Assembly (NCBI RefSeq): GCF_018070075.1
Contig: NZ_JAGPXE010000017.1
Span: 62,001-126,000 of the forward strand
Length of the DNA stretch: 64,000 nucleotides
DNA from: Saccharopolyspora endophytica
GTDB taxonomy: Bacteria; Actinomycetota; Actinomycetes; Mycobacteriales; Pseudonocardiaceae
Reading direction: 5' to 3'
Shown one piece after another: positions 16,117 through 23,935 of the stretch. The notes beneath the pieces were generated by a model. That model did not search any database. It saw nothing but the letters and a program-made list of their open reading frames with translations, and was not told where the DNA came from. Position 1 is the stretch's first letter; every line of letters begins with the position of its first letter. Made by a program: the position numbers and the translations under genes.

Positions 16117-17568
16117 ATGAGCGTCGCCGGGTCCGCTTCGTCCGCAACGCGCAGTTCGAAAGTGGTCATCATCGTGCTCGCCTCGTGCGGGATCGCGGTA
16201 TCGCTGATGCAGACCCTCGTCGTCCCACTGCTCCCCGAGTTCCCCCACCTGCTCCACACCACCGCCGCCAACGCCGGTTGGCTGGTCACCGCCCCGCTCG
16301 TCGCGGGCGCGGTGTGCGCGCCGGTCACCGGACGGCTGGGCGACATGTACGGCAAGCGCCGGATGCTGCTGTTATCCCTGGCCACGATGGCGGTGGGCAG
16401 CGCGATCGGAGCGGTCAGCGACGACTTCACCGCGGTCCTGATCGGCCGCGTCCTGCAGGGCGCGGCCGTCGGCGTGGTGCCGCTGGGCATCAGCATCATG
16501 CGCGACGAGCTGCCCGAGGAGCGCGTGGGCTCCGGGGTGGCGCTGATGAGCGCGACGCTGGGCATCGGCGGTGCGGTCGGGCTGCCGATCACCGGTGTGG
16601 TCGCCCAGGAGCTCAACTGGCACTGGCTGTTCGCCGGAGCGATGGTCTTCGCCCTCGTCGAGATCGCGCTGATCCTGTGGGTGGTGCCGGAGTCCTCGCT
16701 GCGCACGGGCGGGAAGTTCGACTTCGTCGGCGCCGTGGGGCTCTCGGTGGCGCTGACCTGCCTGCTGCTGGCCATCTCCAAGGGCAACGAGTGGGGCTGG
16801 TCGAGCGGCCTGGTCCTCGGCCTGCTCGCCGGAGCGATCGTCGTCCTGCTGCTGTGGGGCGCCTACGAACTGCGCAGCGCCGCTCCGCTGGTGGACCTTC
16901 GGGTGTCGGCGCGGCCGACGGTGCTGCTGACCAACATCGCGTCCGTGCTGGTGGGCATCGCGATGTTCACCGGCTTCCTGGTCGGTTCGCAGCTGCTGCA
17001 GGCCCCGCCGGAGACCGGCTACGGATACGGCCTGTCGCTGGTGGTCGCGGGCCTGGTCCTGCTGCCCATCGGTGCCGCGATGGGCCTGTTCTCCCCCGTC
17101 TCGGCCCGGATCTCACGTCGCTACGGTCCGCGCACCACGCTCATCCTCGGCGCCTGCGTGCTGGCGCTGGGCAACCTCGGCGGTTCGCTGCTGCACGACC
17201 CGCTGTCGGTCGTGGTGGTGAACCTGACGATCGCCTCGATCGGCGGCGCCCTGGCCTACGGAGCGCTGCCCGCGCTGATCATGCGGTCCGTGCCCACCAC
17301 CGAGACCGCCGCCGCCAACGCGCTCAACAGCCTGGCCCGGTCGATCGGCACCTCCGGGTGCAGCGCGATCGTGGTGGCGCTGACCACCGGATCCCTGGTG
17401 CACGTGGCCGGCGGAACCTACCCCTCGATCAACGCCTACTCCTGGGTGTTCGTGGTCGCCGGCGGAGCCGGACTGGTGGCCGCGCTCATCGCCGCGGCGA
17501 CCCCGGCACCGCCTCGGTACGAGGCTGTTACCCATCGGGTGGCCTTCGCGGTGGGGGGCTCGCGCTAG
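16117..17568 (+). CDS. MFS drug-efflux transporter, DHA2-like
   Basis: 483 aa. The ATG at 16117 is preceded by GTGAGGAG; a GTG at 16105 is an alternative. About 14 hydrophobic segments, as in the 14-TM DHA2 family of proton-driven multidrug exporters. The MFS loop-2 motif is GRLGDMYGKRRM near residue 70 and motif C-like GIGGAVGLPITG is near 150. The tetR gene follows 10 bp after the stop region and the promoter carries tandem operators, so expression is probably induced by a ligand of that TetR, perhaps an exported compound. Confidence 0.88.
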   Translation: MSVAGSASSATRSSKVVIIVLASCGIAVSLMQTLVVPLLPEFPHLLHTTAANAGWLVTAPLVAGAVCAPVTGRLGDMYGKRRMLLLSLATMAVGSAIGAVSDDFTAVLIGRVLQGAAVGVVPLGISIMRDELPEERVGSGVALMSATLGIGGAVGLPITGVVAQELNWHWLFAGAMVFALVEIALILWVVPESSLRTGGKFDFVGAVGLSVALTCLLLAISKGNEWGWSSGLVLGLLAGAIVVLLLWGAYELRSAAPLVDLRVSARPTVLLTNIASVLVGIAMFTGFLVGSQLLQAPPETGYGYGLSLVVAGLVLLPIGAAMGLFSPVSARISRRYGPRTTLILGACVLALGNLGGSLLHDPLSVVVVNLTIASIGGALAYGALPALIMRSVPTTETAAANALNSLARSIGTSGCSAIVVALTTGSLVHVAGGTYPSINAYSWVFVVAGGAGLVAALIAAATPAPPRYEAVTHRVAFAVGGSR

Positions 17569-17578
17569 CCTGAGGTGC

Positions 17579-18154
17579 ATGCCCACCACGGGGTCGATCG
17601 AGGAGCAGCGCCGCGACGCGTGCGCCACGCGGGAAACCATCCTGAAGGTGGCGAGGCGGCGCTTCTCCTCCTGCGGTTACGCCGACGTGACGCTGCGCGA
17701 CATCGCCGCGGACGCCGACGTCAGCGCCGCGCTGGTGGTCAAGTACTTCGGCAGCAAGGAAGACCTGTTCGCGCAGGCCTCGGGTTTCGAGCACGACGCC
17801 GAGCGGCTGCTGGACTGCGAGCTGCCGAACCTCGGCGAGCACCTGGTGCGCACGCTGCTGGACTACCACGAGCGCACCCAGGGCGATCCGCTCGTGCGCG
17901 CGGTGTTCACCTCGTCGCGCCCGGCGGGCGGCCGCTTCCGCGACAACTTCGAGTCCCAGCTGGTCACCCGGCTCGCCGATCGTCTCGACGGTCCCCGGGC
18001 GCGACTGCGCGCCGAGCTGGTGTGCAGCCACCTGATGGGGCTCGGCGCCGCGCGCCTGGTGCTGCGCACCCAGGCGATCAGCGCCGAGCCCACCGAAGAG
18101 CTCGTGGCCCTCACGGCACCGCTGATCCAGCGGTGGATCGACGGCCCGCTCTAG
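17579..18154 (+). CDS. TetR-family repressor, probable regulator of the adjacent MFS pump
   Basis: 191 aa. The N-terminal TetR HTH is clear: RETILKVARRRFSSCGYADV, then TLRDIAADADVSAALVVKYF near residues 38-57. The C-terminal ligand domain is of the TetR_C class seen beside actinobacterial exporters. TAGCCT stands 7 nt before the ATG and no strong ribosome-binding site is seen, so it may have its own leaderless promoter as well as read-through from the pump. Targets inferred from the repeated GTGAAC/GTTCAC half-sites at 15.9-16.1 kb. Confidence 0.88.
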   Translation: MPTTGSIEEQRRDACATRETILKVARRRFSSCGYADVTLRDIAADADVSAALVVKYFGSKEDLFAQASGFEHDAERLLDCELPNLGEHLVRTLLDYHERTQGDPLVRAVFTSSRPAGGRFRDNFESQLVTRLADRLDGPRARLRAELVCSHLMGLGAARLVLRTQAISAEPTEELVALTAPLIQRWIDGPL

Positions 18155-18156
18155 GT

Positions 18157-18218
18157 GTTGTTCAGAGCGCGGCGGAGCCGCTGTTTCAGGTGCGGGACCC
18201 AGCCCGCACCGCAACAAC
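18157..18218 (+). repeat. Dispersed structured repeat, copy A (most regular)
   Basis: Outer stem GTTGTT (18157-18162) with AACAAC (18213-18218). Hairpin 1 is GCGGC-GGA-GCCGC (18169-18181). Hairpin 2 is GGTGCGGG-ACCCAG-CCCGCACC (18189-18210). It lies between the tetR stop and the convergent FMN reductase stop, where it could also act as a terminator. Confidence 0.75.
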
Positions 18219-18231
18219 CCATCAACGACTT

Positions 18232-18792
18232 CTAGGCGGAGCGCCCCAGCACCGTGGCGTGCGGGACGCCGTCGAGCGCCTTGGCGAACTGATCGATGAC
18301 GTCGGCCAGCGGTCCCGCGCTGTCGTCGTGCACGGCCAGCTCCTCCCCGACCAGCGAGAGGTGCTTGTCGAGCAGGAAGAAGCTCTGCACGGCGTGCCGC
18401 GCGCCCAGCGAGTGCACCACCGGGCGCAGCGCGTAGTCGATGGCCAGCACGTGCGCGACGCTGCCGCCGGTGGCCAGCGGCAGCACGGCCTTGCCCGCGA
18501 ATCCGAACTGCGGCAGCAGGTCCAGGAACGACTTCAGCAGACCCGAGTAGGCGGCCTTGTAGGTCGGCGTCGCCAGCACGATGCCGTCGGCCGCCGCGAC
18601 CTGCTCGACCGCCGCCGAGATCGCCGGGTCTGAGACGTCGGCACTCAGCAGCGCCTCGGCGGGCAGCGTCCGAACCCGGAGGTGTTCGGTGGTGCGCCCG
18701 GCCGCGGCCAGCCGCTGCGCGATGTGCTCGCCGATCTTCTCCGTCTTCGAGGTGCGCGACGGACTTCCGGAAATGACCAGGACGGTGGACAC
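18232..18792 (-). CDS. NADPH-dependent FMN reductase (SsuE/MsuE-like)
   Basis: 186 aa from a GTG at 18792 with GGGAGCA upstream; the frame is open to 18855. Flavodoxin-like fold: the phosphate-binding loop VLVISGSPSRTSKT at the N-terminus, ATPTYKAAYSGLLKSFLDLL near residue 85 and the ATGGSVAH block near 115. Enzymes of this family supply reduced FMN to two-component monooxygenases such as alkanesulfonate monooxygenase. No monooxygenase partner lies next to it; a paralogue paired with one lies at 40.6-42.3 kb. Confidence 0.88.
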   Translation of the reverse strand: MSTVLVISGSPSRTSKTEKIGEHIAQRLAAAGRTTEHLRVRTLPAEALLSADVSDPAISAAVEQVAAADGIVLATPTYKAAYSGLLKSFLDLLPQFGFAGKAVLPLATGGSVAHVLAIDYALRPVVHSLGARHAVQSFFLLDKHLSLVGEELAVHDDSAGPLADVIDQFAKALDGVPHATVLGRSA

Positions 18793-19102
18793 GAACTGCT
18801 CCCTGAATCTGGCCCTCTGCGGACCGTTACCGGGTTCGGCCGGAGGCGGCGTCACCCCTGACTTCGTGGTTTCGTCAGGAGCGACAGCCCTGCGCCGTCA
18901 GGCGCCGCAAGTCGAGGTGCATCCGCCTGCTGAGTCTCGGAGTGGTCACGGACCCCATCGTCTTGGCGGTGCGCTCGCGGTGTCAACGAGCGGTCGCCGG
19001 ATCTCATCTGGCGGACGCCGGCGGCCGGACTTCCCGTCCGCACCTCTGGCCATCGAGGTGTCCGGGAGACGAAGCTGTCGGCTGAACTACGAAGGAGGAT
19101 TC
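18793..19102 (+). other. Divergent intergenic region between FMN reductase and aminotransferase
   Basis: About 310 bp carrying both promoters. The aminotransferase ribosome-binding site GAAGGAGGA is at its 3' end (19091-19099). I see no gene, strong palindrome or riboswitch in the rest. Confidence 0.5.
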
Positions 19103-20353
19103 ATGTCATCAAGCCAGACCGCGCTGTGGCACCCGTTCGCGGACATGTTCGAGGTCAAGAGCAGCAGCTTCTGCGTGACCAAGGCCGAGGGAGTCTGGAT
19201 CTACGACGACTCCGGGCGCCGCTACCTCGACGGCACCGCGAGCCTCTGGTACGCCAACGCCGGGCACGGCCGCACCGAGATCGTCGAGGCCGCCGCCGCG
19301 CAGATGCGGGAGCTGGAGTCCTACTTCGTCTTCAACGACTACACCAACCCGCCCGCCGAGGCGCTGGCCACGCGGCTGTCCGAGCTCGCCCCGATGCCGG
19401 GCGCCAAGATCTTCCTGACCACCGGCGGCGGTGAGGCCATCGACACGGCCGCGAAACTCGCGCGGCAGTACTGGGCGCAGCGCGGGCAGCCGCAGCGCAC
19501 CCACATCCTCAGCCGCGGCAACGCCTACCACGGCACCAACGGCATGGGCACCAGCATCGGCGGCATCGAGGCCAACCAGACCGGGTTCGGTCAGCTGGTC
19601 CCCGAGACCGGCCGCGTCGCGCACGACGACGCCGAGAGCCTGCGTGAGGCCATCGACCGCATCGGCCCGGAGAAGATCGCGGCGTTCTTCGCCGAGCCGG
19701 TGATGGGCGCGGGCGGTCTCTACCCGCCGGAACCGGGTTACCTGGAGGCCATCGCCAAGATCTGCGCCGAGAACGGCATCCTGTTCGTCGCCGACTCGGT
19801 GATCTGCGGCTTCGGCCGGGTGGGCACCTGGTTCGGCGTCGAGCGCTGGGGCCTGCAGCCCGACATGATCACCTTCGCCAAGGGCGTGACCAGCGGTTAC
19901 CTGCCGCTGGGCGGTGTGGTCGTGGCCGAGCACGTCGCCGAGCCGTTCTGGGAGGAGCCGGGACGGGTGTTCCGCCACGGCGCCACCTACTCGGGACACC
20001 CCACGGTGGCGGCTGCGGCCATGGCCAACCTCGACATCCTGGAGCGCGAGAAGCTCGTCCAGCGCTCCGACGAGCTGGAGCAGCCGCTGCACGACGCGCT
20101 CAGCAGCGTCGCCGACCACCCGGCGGTCGCCGAGGTGCGCGGTGGCGTCGGCCTGCTCGGCGCCGTCGAGCTCACCGCTGAAGCGCTGCAGGCGGGCGGT
20201 CTGCCCAAGCTGCAGAAGAAGATCCGCGAGCTCGGGGTGATCGTCCGCCCGCTGGGCAAGGCGCTGGCCGTCTCGCCGCCGCTGATCATCACCGAGGACG
20301 AGATCGGCCTCATCGGCAAGGCGTTCGCGGAGGGTCTCGACTCCCTGGCCTGA
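19103..20353 (+). CDS. Class III (omega-type) aminotransferase, PLP-dependent
   Basis: 416 aa, ATG with a strong GAAGGAGGA ribosome-binding site. Fold-type I class III features: LTTGGGEAIDTAAKLAR near residue 95 (phosphate cup), FFAEPVMGAGGLYPP near 195, FVADSVICGFGRVGTWF near 230, and the Schiff-base lysine in ITFAKGVTSGYLPLGG near 260. The usual Asp-E/Q-V-Q pattern is ADSVICGFGR here; VADSVICGFG occurs in omega-amino acid:pyruvate/adenosylmethionine-type transaminases. The amine donor is not predictable. Apparently a single-gene unit ended by the hairpin at 20368-20399. Confidence 0.9.
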   Translation: MSSSQTALWHPFADMFEVKSSSFCVTKAEGVWIYDDSGRRYLDGTASLWYANAGHGRTEIVEAAAAQMRELESYFVFNDYTNPPAEALATRLSELAPMPGAKIFLTTGGGEAIDTAAKLARQYWAQRGQPQRTHILSRGNAYHGTNGMGTSIGGIEANQTGFGQLVPETGRVAHDDAESLREAIDRIGPEKIAAFFAEPVMGAGGLYPPEPGYLEAIAKICAENGILFVADSVICGFGRVGTWFGVERWGLQPDMITFAKGVTSGYLPLGGVVVAEHVAEPFWEEPGRVFRHGATYSGHPTVAAAAMANLDILEREKLVQRSDELEQPLHDALSSVADHPAVAEVRGGVGLLGAVELTAEALQAGGLPKLQKKIRELGVIVRPLGKALAVSPPLIITEDEIGLIGKAFAEGLDSLA

Positions 20354-20367
20354 CGCGCAGAGGGTGC

Positions 20368-20399
20368 CGGAGCGGCCTCGACACGCCGCGGCCGCTCCG
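20368..20399 (+). terminator. Hairpin after the aminotransferase
   Basis: CGGAGCGGCC (20368-20377) pairs with GGCCGCTCCG (20390-20399), 15 bp after the stop codon. Confidence 0.7.
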
Positions 20400-20732
20400 A
20401 CACGCGCGGCGCCCGATCGCCGTTCACCCCCTCGGTTATTACAGCGGCCATCCGTCTGGAACTTCCCCGTTGTGGAACCGATACGTCCGGAGGTGGTCCC
20501 GACCTGCTTTCGTCACGTACGTTTTTCACCAGATCGTGCGTCGTCGCAGATGGAGAAGGCTGTCGGCGGCGATTGCGATGTTCGCGGCGGCCCGCCGATC
20601 CCGGGCCGAACGGTGAACGGCAAGGCCGAAAGCAAAAGGGGCCCCTGCGTACAAGCCACCCAGTAGAGTTGGCAAAATACGGCTTCCGGGTGATCGAAAG
20701 CGCAGTGGGGGCGGACGGAGGAACTCAACCAG
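20400..20732 (+). other. Upstream region of the ATP-binding-domain-like protein
   Basis: About 330 bp, locally more A/T-rich than its neighbours. It contains the palindrome ACGTACGT (within 20515-20522), a TTGGCA at about 20668 that could be a -35 element, and the GGAGGA ribosome-binding site near 20716. No coding sequence recognised. Confidence 0.45.
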
Positions 20733-21242
20733 GTGAACACTCAGACCGCACAAGTCGACGACCTTCGACTGATCGCGCTCCCGAGCGCGGTGAACTGCAC
20801 CGAGATGTTCGTGCGGTTCTCCCTGGCCGAGTGGTCTCTGCGCGAGATGACCGACATCGCCACGCAACTCACCGGTGCCCTGGTGACCGCGGCCGTGGAC
20901 GCCGCCGACCAGAAGAACCCCGGTTTCATCACCGTCCGCCTGCGCTTGAGCGGTGAGAGCCTCGTCGCAGAGGTCCAGGACGAGCAGGCCACCGTTCCCC
21001 CGCAGCTCGCGCCCGGGTTCGCCGAAGGCCGCTGCGGTGCGACGGCGCTGCGCACCGGCGGCACCCTGGTGTGGTGCGAGATGCCGCTGCCCAGCGGCGT
21101 CAAGGCCGACTCCGTCCCGCTCCCCCGCCGCTCCCGCAAGAAGAACGCGATGGCGCCGCAGACCACCGAGGAGACCGCCGAGGTCGACCCCGAGGTCATC
21201 AAGCGCCTGCTCTCCGGACTGAGCAACGGCGGCTTGGACTGA
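20733..21242 (+). CDS. Hypothetical protein with distant resemblance to HATPase_c_2 anti-sigma-type domains
   Basis: 169 aa, GTG start after GGAGGA. The first 110 residues (NCTEMFVRFSLAEWSLREMT near 21, then FITVRLRLSGESLVAEVQDE near 67) resemble the truncated GHKL-like proteins encoded near actinobacterial regulators, with Asn/Asp positions suggestive of the N-box (VTAAVDAA) and G1 box (VQDEQ). The full ATP-binding GxGxG loop is absent, so catalysis is doubtful. The C-terminal 50 residues are charged and linker-like (PLPRRSRKKNA). Function unknown. Confidence 0.6.
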   Translation: MNTQTAQVDDLRLIALPSAVNCTEMFVRFSLAEWSLREMTDIATQLTGALVTAAVDAADQKNPGFITVRLRLSGESLVAEVQDEQATVPPQLAPGFAEGRCGATALRTGGTLVWCEMPLPSGVKADSVPLPRRSRKKNAMAPQTTEETAEVDPEVIKRLLSGLSNGGLD

Positions 21243-21248
21243 CAAACC

Positions 21249-21275
21249 CCGCCGAGCGGTCACCCCGCTCGGCGG
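21249..21275 (+). terminator. Hairpin after the 20733-21242 gene
   Basis: CCGCCGAGCGG (21249-21259) pairs perfectly with CCGCTCGGCGG (21265-21275), loop of 5 nt, 7 bp after the stop codon. Confidence 0.75.
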
Positions 21276-21330
21276 TGCCGGTTGAGTCCCGCGCCTGCAA
21301 CGACGACTCCGCCGCGCTCCCGAACCAGCT
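21276..21330 (-). repeat. Degenerate copy E of the dispersed structured repeat (minus strand)
   Basis: Minus strand reads GCGCGGCGGAG, then TTGCAGGCGCGGGACTCAA and CCGGCACCGCC. It shares the order and sequence of the better copies but no longer forms clean hairpins. Confidence 0.4.
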
Positions 21331-21395
21331 CCGGCGCAGGGCTGGTTGACCTGGGCCTTGTTTCGCCGGGCCGGACCGCGGGCACCTTTCGGGGC

Positions 21396-23216
21396 ATGGA
21401 CCAGGCACTGTTCCGCTCCGAACTGGCACAGCAGCTGCGGGTGGACTCGATCCGGACCAGCACGGCCGCCGGTTCCGGGCACCCCACCTCGTCGCTGTCG
21501 GCGGCCGACCTGCTGGCGGTGCTGCTCGACGGACACCTGCGGCTGGACTTCGAACGTCCGGACAACCCGGCGAACGATCACCTGATCTTCTCCAAGGGCC
21601 ACGCCTCGCCGCTGCAGTACGCCGCGTTCAAAGCGGTCGGCGCCGTCGAGGACGACGAGCTGCTGACCTTCCGCAAGTTCGGCAGCCGGCTCGAAGGCCA
21701 CCCGACACCGATCCTGCCGTGGGTGGACGTGGCGACCGGCTCGCTGGGCCAGGGCCTGCCCATCGGCGTGGGCCTGGCGCTGGCGGGCAAGCGGCTGGAC
21801 CGGCTGCCCTACCGGGTCTGGGTGCTCTGCGGCGACAGCGAGATGGCCGAGGGCTCGGTGTGGGAAGCCCTGGAGCACGCCGGGCACGAGCAGCTGGACA
21901 ACCTGATCGCGATCATCGACGTCAACCGCCTCGGCCAGACCGGACCCACCATGCACGGCTGGGACCTGACCTCCTACACCGCGCGAGCCCAGGCGGCCGG
22001 CTGGCGCACCATCGAGATCGACGGGCACGACCTCGACGAGATCGAATCCGCGCTGACCCAGGCCGAGGACGGCGACGGCCGCCCGGTCGCGATCATCGCC
22101 GCCACCCAGAAGGGCAAGGGCGTCGCCGAAGTCGCCGACAAACCCGGTTTCCACGGCAAACCGCTGGCGCACGCCGAGGAATCGATCGTCGAGCTCGGAG
22201 GGCTGCGCGACCTGCGGGTCAAGCCCGCCAAGCCCGACGCCGACGCCAAGCCGCACGTGTTCGACACCGGCAGCGGCGGACTGCCCGCCTTCGAGGAGGG
22301 CACCGAGCTGGCCACCCGCAAGGCCTACGGGCAGGCGCTGGCCGCGCTGGGAGACCGGCGCGGGGACGTGGTGGCCATGGACGGCGAGGTGTCGAACTCG
22401 ACCTTCGCGGAGCTGTTCCGGGATGCCCACCCGGACCGCTACTTCGAGATGTACATCGCCGAGCAGCAGCTCATCGCCGCGGCGGTGGGCATGCAGGTCC
22501 GCGGGTGGTGCGCGTTCGCCTCGACCTTCGCCGCGTTCCTCTCCCGCGCCTACGACTTCGTCCGGATGGCCGCGGTGAGCCGGGCCGACCTGCGGCTGAT
22601 GGGTTCGCACGCCGGCGTGGCGATCGGCGAGGACGGCCCGTCGCAGATGGCGCTGGAGGACCTGGCCGCGTTCCGCGCGGTGCACGGCAGCACCGTGCTC
22701 TACCCGTGCGACGCCAACCAGACCGTGCAGCTGGTGACGGCGATGGCGGACCTGCCCGGCATCAGCTACCTGCGCACCAGCCGCGGTGCGATGCCCGTGA
22801 TCTACCCGCCCGGCGAGCAGTTCCCGATCGGCGGTTCCAAGGTGGTCCGCGACGGCGACGACGTGACGCTGGTCGGTGCCGGGGTCACGCTCCACGAGGC
22901 GGTCAAGGCCGCGGACGTCCTGGCGCACGAGGGCATCGAGGCGCGGGTGATCGACCTGTACTCGATCAAACCCGTCGACTCCGGCACGCTGCGGCGCGCC
23001 GCGACCGAGACGGCAGGACTGGTCACCGCCGAGGACCACTGGCCCGAAGGCGGTCTCGGCGAAGCGGTGCTCAGCGCGCTGACCGACCAGCCCGCGCAGG
23101 TGCGCACGCTCGCCGTGCACGAGATGCCCGGTTCAGGTCAGCCCGCCGAACTGCTCGGCCAGGCCCGCATCGACGCCACGGCCATCGCCGAGAAGGCCCG
23201 CGAACTGGCGTCCTGA
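21396..23216 (+). CDS. Transketolase, vertebrate-type (short form)
   Basis: 606 aa from the ATG at 21396; the frame is open to 21282 but the homologous region begins here. Thiamine-diphosphate enzyme of the pentose-phosphate pathway moving two-carbon ketol units. TAAGSGHPTSSLSAADL near residue 24, SKGHASPLQYAAF near 66, GSLGQGLPIGVG near 115 and the ThDP/Mg loop LCGDSEMAEGS near 144 are visible. The pyrimidine domain has MYIAEQQLIAAAVGMQ near 352 (catalytic Glu). Length and the AAGSGHPTS start resemble animal transketolases (~620 aa) rather than the ~690-aa bacterial TktA. The usual tal-zwf operon is absent. Confidence 0.92.
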   Translation: MDQALFRSELAQQLRVDSIRTSTAAGSGHPTSSLSAADLLAVLLDGHLRLDFERPDNPANDHLIFSKGHASPLQYAAFKAVGAVEDDELLTFRKFGSRLEGHPTPILPWVDVATGSLGQGLPIGVGLALAGKRLDRLPYRVWVLCGDSEMAEGSVWEALEHAGHEQLDNLIAIIDVNRLGQTGPTMHGWDLTSYTARAQAAGWRTIEIDGHDLDEIESALTQAEDGDGRPVAIIAATQKGKGVAEVADKPGFHGKPLAHAEESIVELGGLRDLRVKPAKPDADAKPHVFDTGSGGLPAFEEGTELATRKAYGQALAALGDRRGDVVAMDGEVSNSTFAELFRDAHPDRYFEMYIAEQQLIAAAVGMQVRGWCAFASTFAAFLSRAYDFVRMAAVSRADLRLMGSHAGVAIGEDGPSQMALEDLAAFRAVHGSTVLYPCDANQTVQLVTAMADLPGISYLRTSRGAMPVIYPPGEQFPIGGSKVVRDGDDVTLVGAGVTLHEAVKAADVLAHEGIEARVIDLYSIKPVDSGTLRRAATETAGLVTAEDHWPEGGLGEAVLSALTDQPAQVRTLAVHEMPGSGQPAELLGQARIDATAIAEKARELAS

Positions 23217-23218
23217 GG

Positions 23219-23243
23219 GTTTCCGCGCGTTCGGCCCGGGTAG
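23219..23243 (+). promoter_or_regulatory. SigB-type promoter
   Basis: GTTT (23219-23222), 15-bp spacer, GGGTAG (23238-23243): an exact match to the actinobacterial SigB-like consensus GTTT-N14-16-GGGTA. It lies 32 bp upstream of the DUF2795 gene. Confidence 0.65.
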
Positions 23244-23274
23244 TTGGTGGGCGAGGTTTCCGAACGGAGGAATC

Positions 23275-23475
23275 ATGGTGCTGGCCGATCGCGCGGACAT
23301 GCTGCGGGTGCTCTGCCACGTCCGGTTCCCCGCGACCAAGCGGGAGATCGTGCAGCAGTGCGCGGAGCTCGGGGCCGGTCCTGAGCAGATGGACCGCCTC
23401 GACGAGCTGCCCGAGGGCACCTACGTCGAGGCCGACACGGTGCTGCAGGCCCTGCCGCACCCGATGCACGACTGA
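23275..23475 (+). CDS. DUF2795 small protein
   Basis: 66 aa, ATG preceded by CGGAGGA. One DUF2795 unit: ADMLRVLCHVRFPATKREIV then LDELPEGTYVEADTVLQAL, a compact helical domain common in actinobacteria, often in general-stress regulons; biochemical role unknown. The SigB-like promoter just upstream fits a stress-induced gene. Its stop is 4 bp from the stop of the convergent DUF3040 gene. Confidence 0.85.
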   Translation: MVLADRADMLRVLCHVRFPATKREIVQQCAELGAGPEQMDRLDELPEGTYVEADTVLQALPHPMHD

Positions 23476-23479
23476 CGAG

Positions 23480-23758
23480 TCACGTCTCCTCGTGCCGGCG
23501 TCCGGTGAAGCACGCCGCGATGGCGCCGGCGGCAGTGATCATGCCCAGCGCCGCCGAGGTCCACACCAGGCCGCTGGCCAAGGACAGCAACGACAGCATC
23601 GCGGTCAGCGTGAGCGCGGTGAACACCAGGACTCGGCGCATCAGGCCCCAGCCCGGCTCGCCTTCGAACCGCTCGAACTTCTCCGCGAGCTCAGGGTCTG
23701 CGGACTCCAGCGCCGTTTCGATCTCGGCGAGCATGTCCCGCTCGTGCTTGCTCAACAT
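23480..23758 (-). CDS. DUF3040 membrane protein
   Basis: 92 aa. Starts MLSKHERDMLAEIETALESA, the DUF3040 hallmark, followed by FERFEGEPGWGLMRR and two transmembrane helices (about residues 43-60 and 66-84). Small actinobacterial inner-membrane protein, function unknown. A second DUF3040 gene lies at 61238-61504. Confidence 0.85.
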   Translation of the reverse strand: MLSKHERDMLAEIETALESADPELAEKFERFEGEPGWGLMRRVLVFTALTLTAMLSLLSLASGLVWTSAALGMITAAGAIAACFTGRRHEET

Positions 23759-23935
23759 GACGAGCTCCTAGTGACGTCCCCTTTGACCCCAACGAGGTAC
23801 TCGCTCCTCAACTGCCGCACGCGGCCCGTGGAGCTCATCCAGGCTCGCACGTGATCGCCTGCCACCCCTACGCTGCAGTCGGGTGATTTCGGCCCGCCGA
23901 AGGACCGCCCGATGATCACGCTCCGTCGCCGGTGA

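Noticed and set aside
20526-23120. Long minus-strand open frame (864 codons) opposite the transketolase and upstream genes
   Set aside because: It is antisense to clear genes, has the Arg/Gly/His-rich composition of a high-GC shadow frame, and matches no family.
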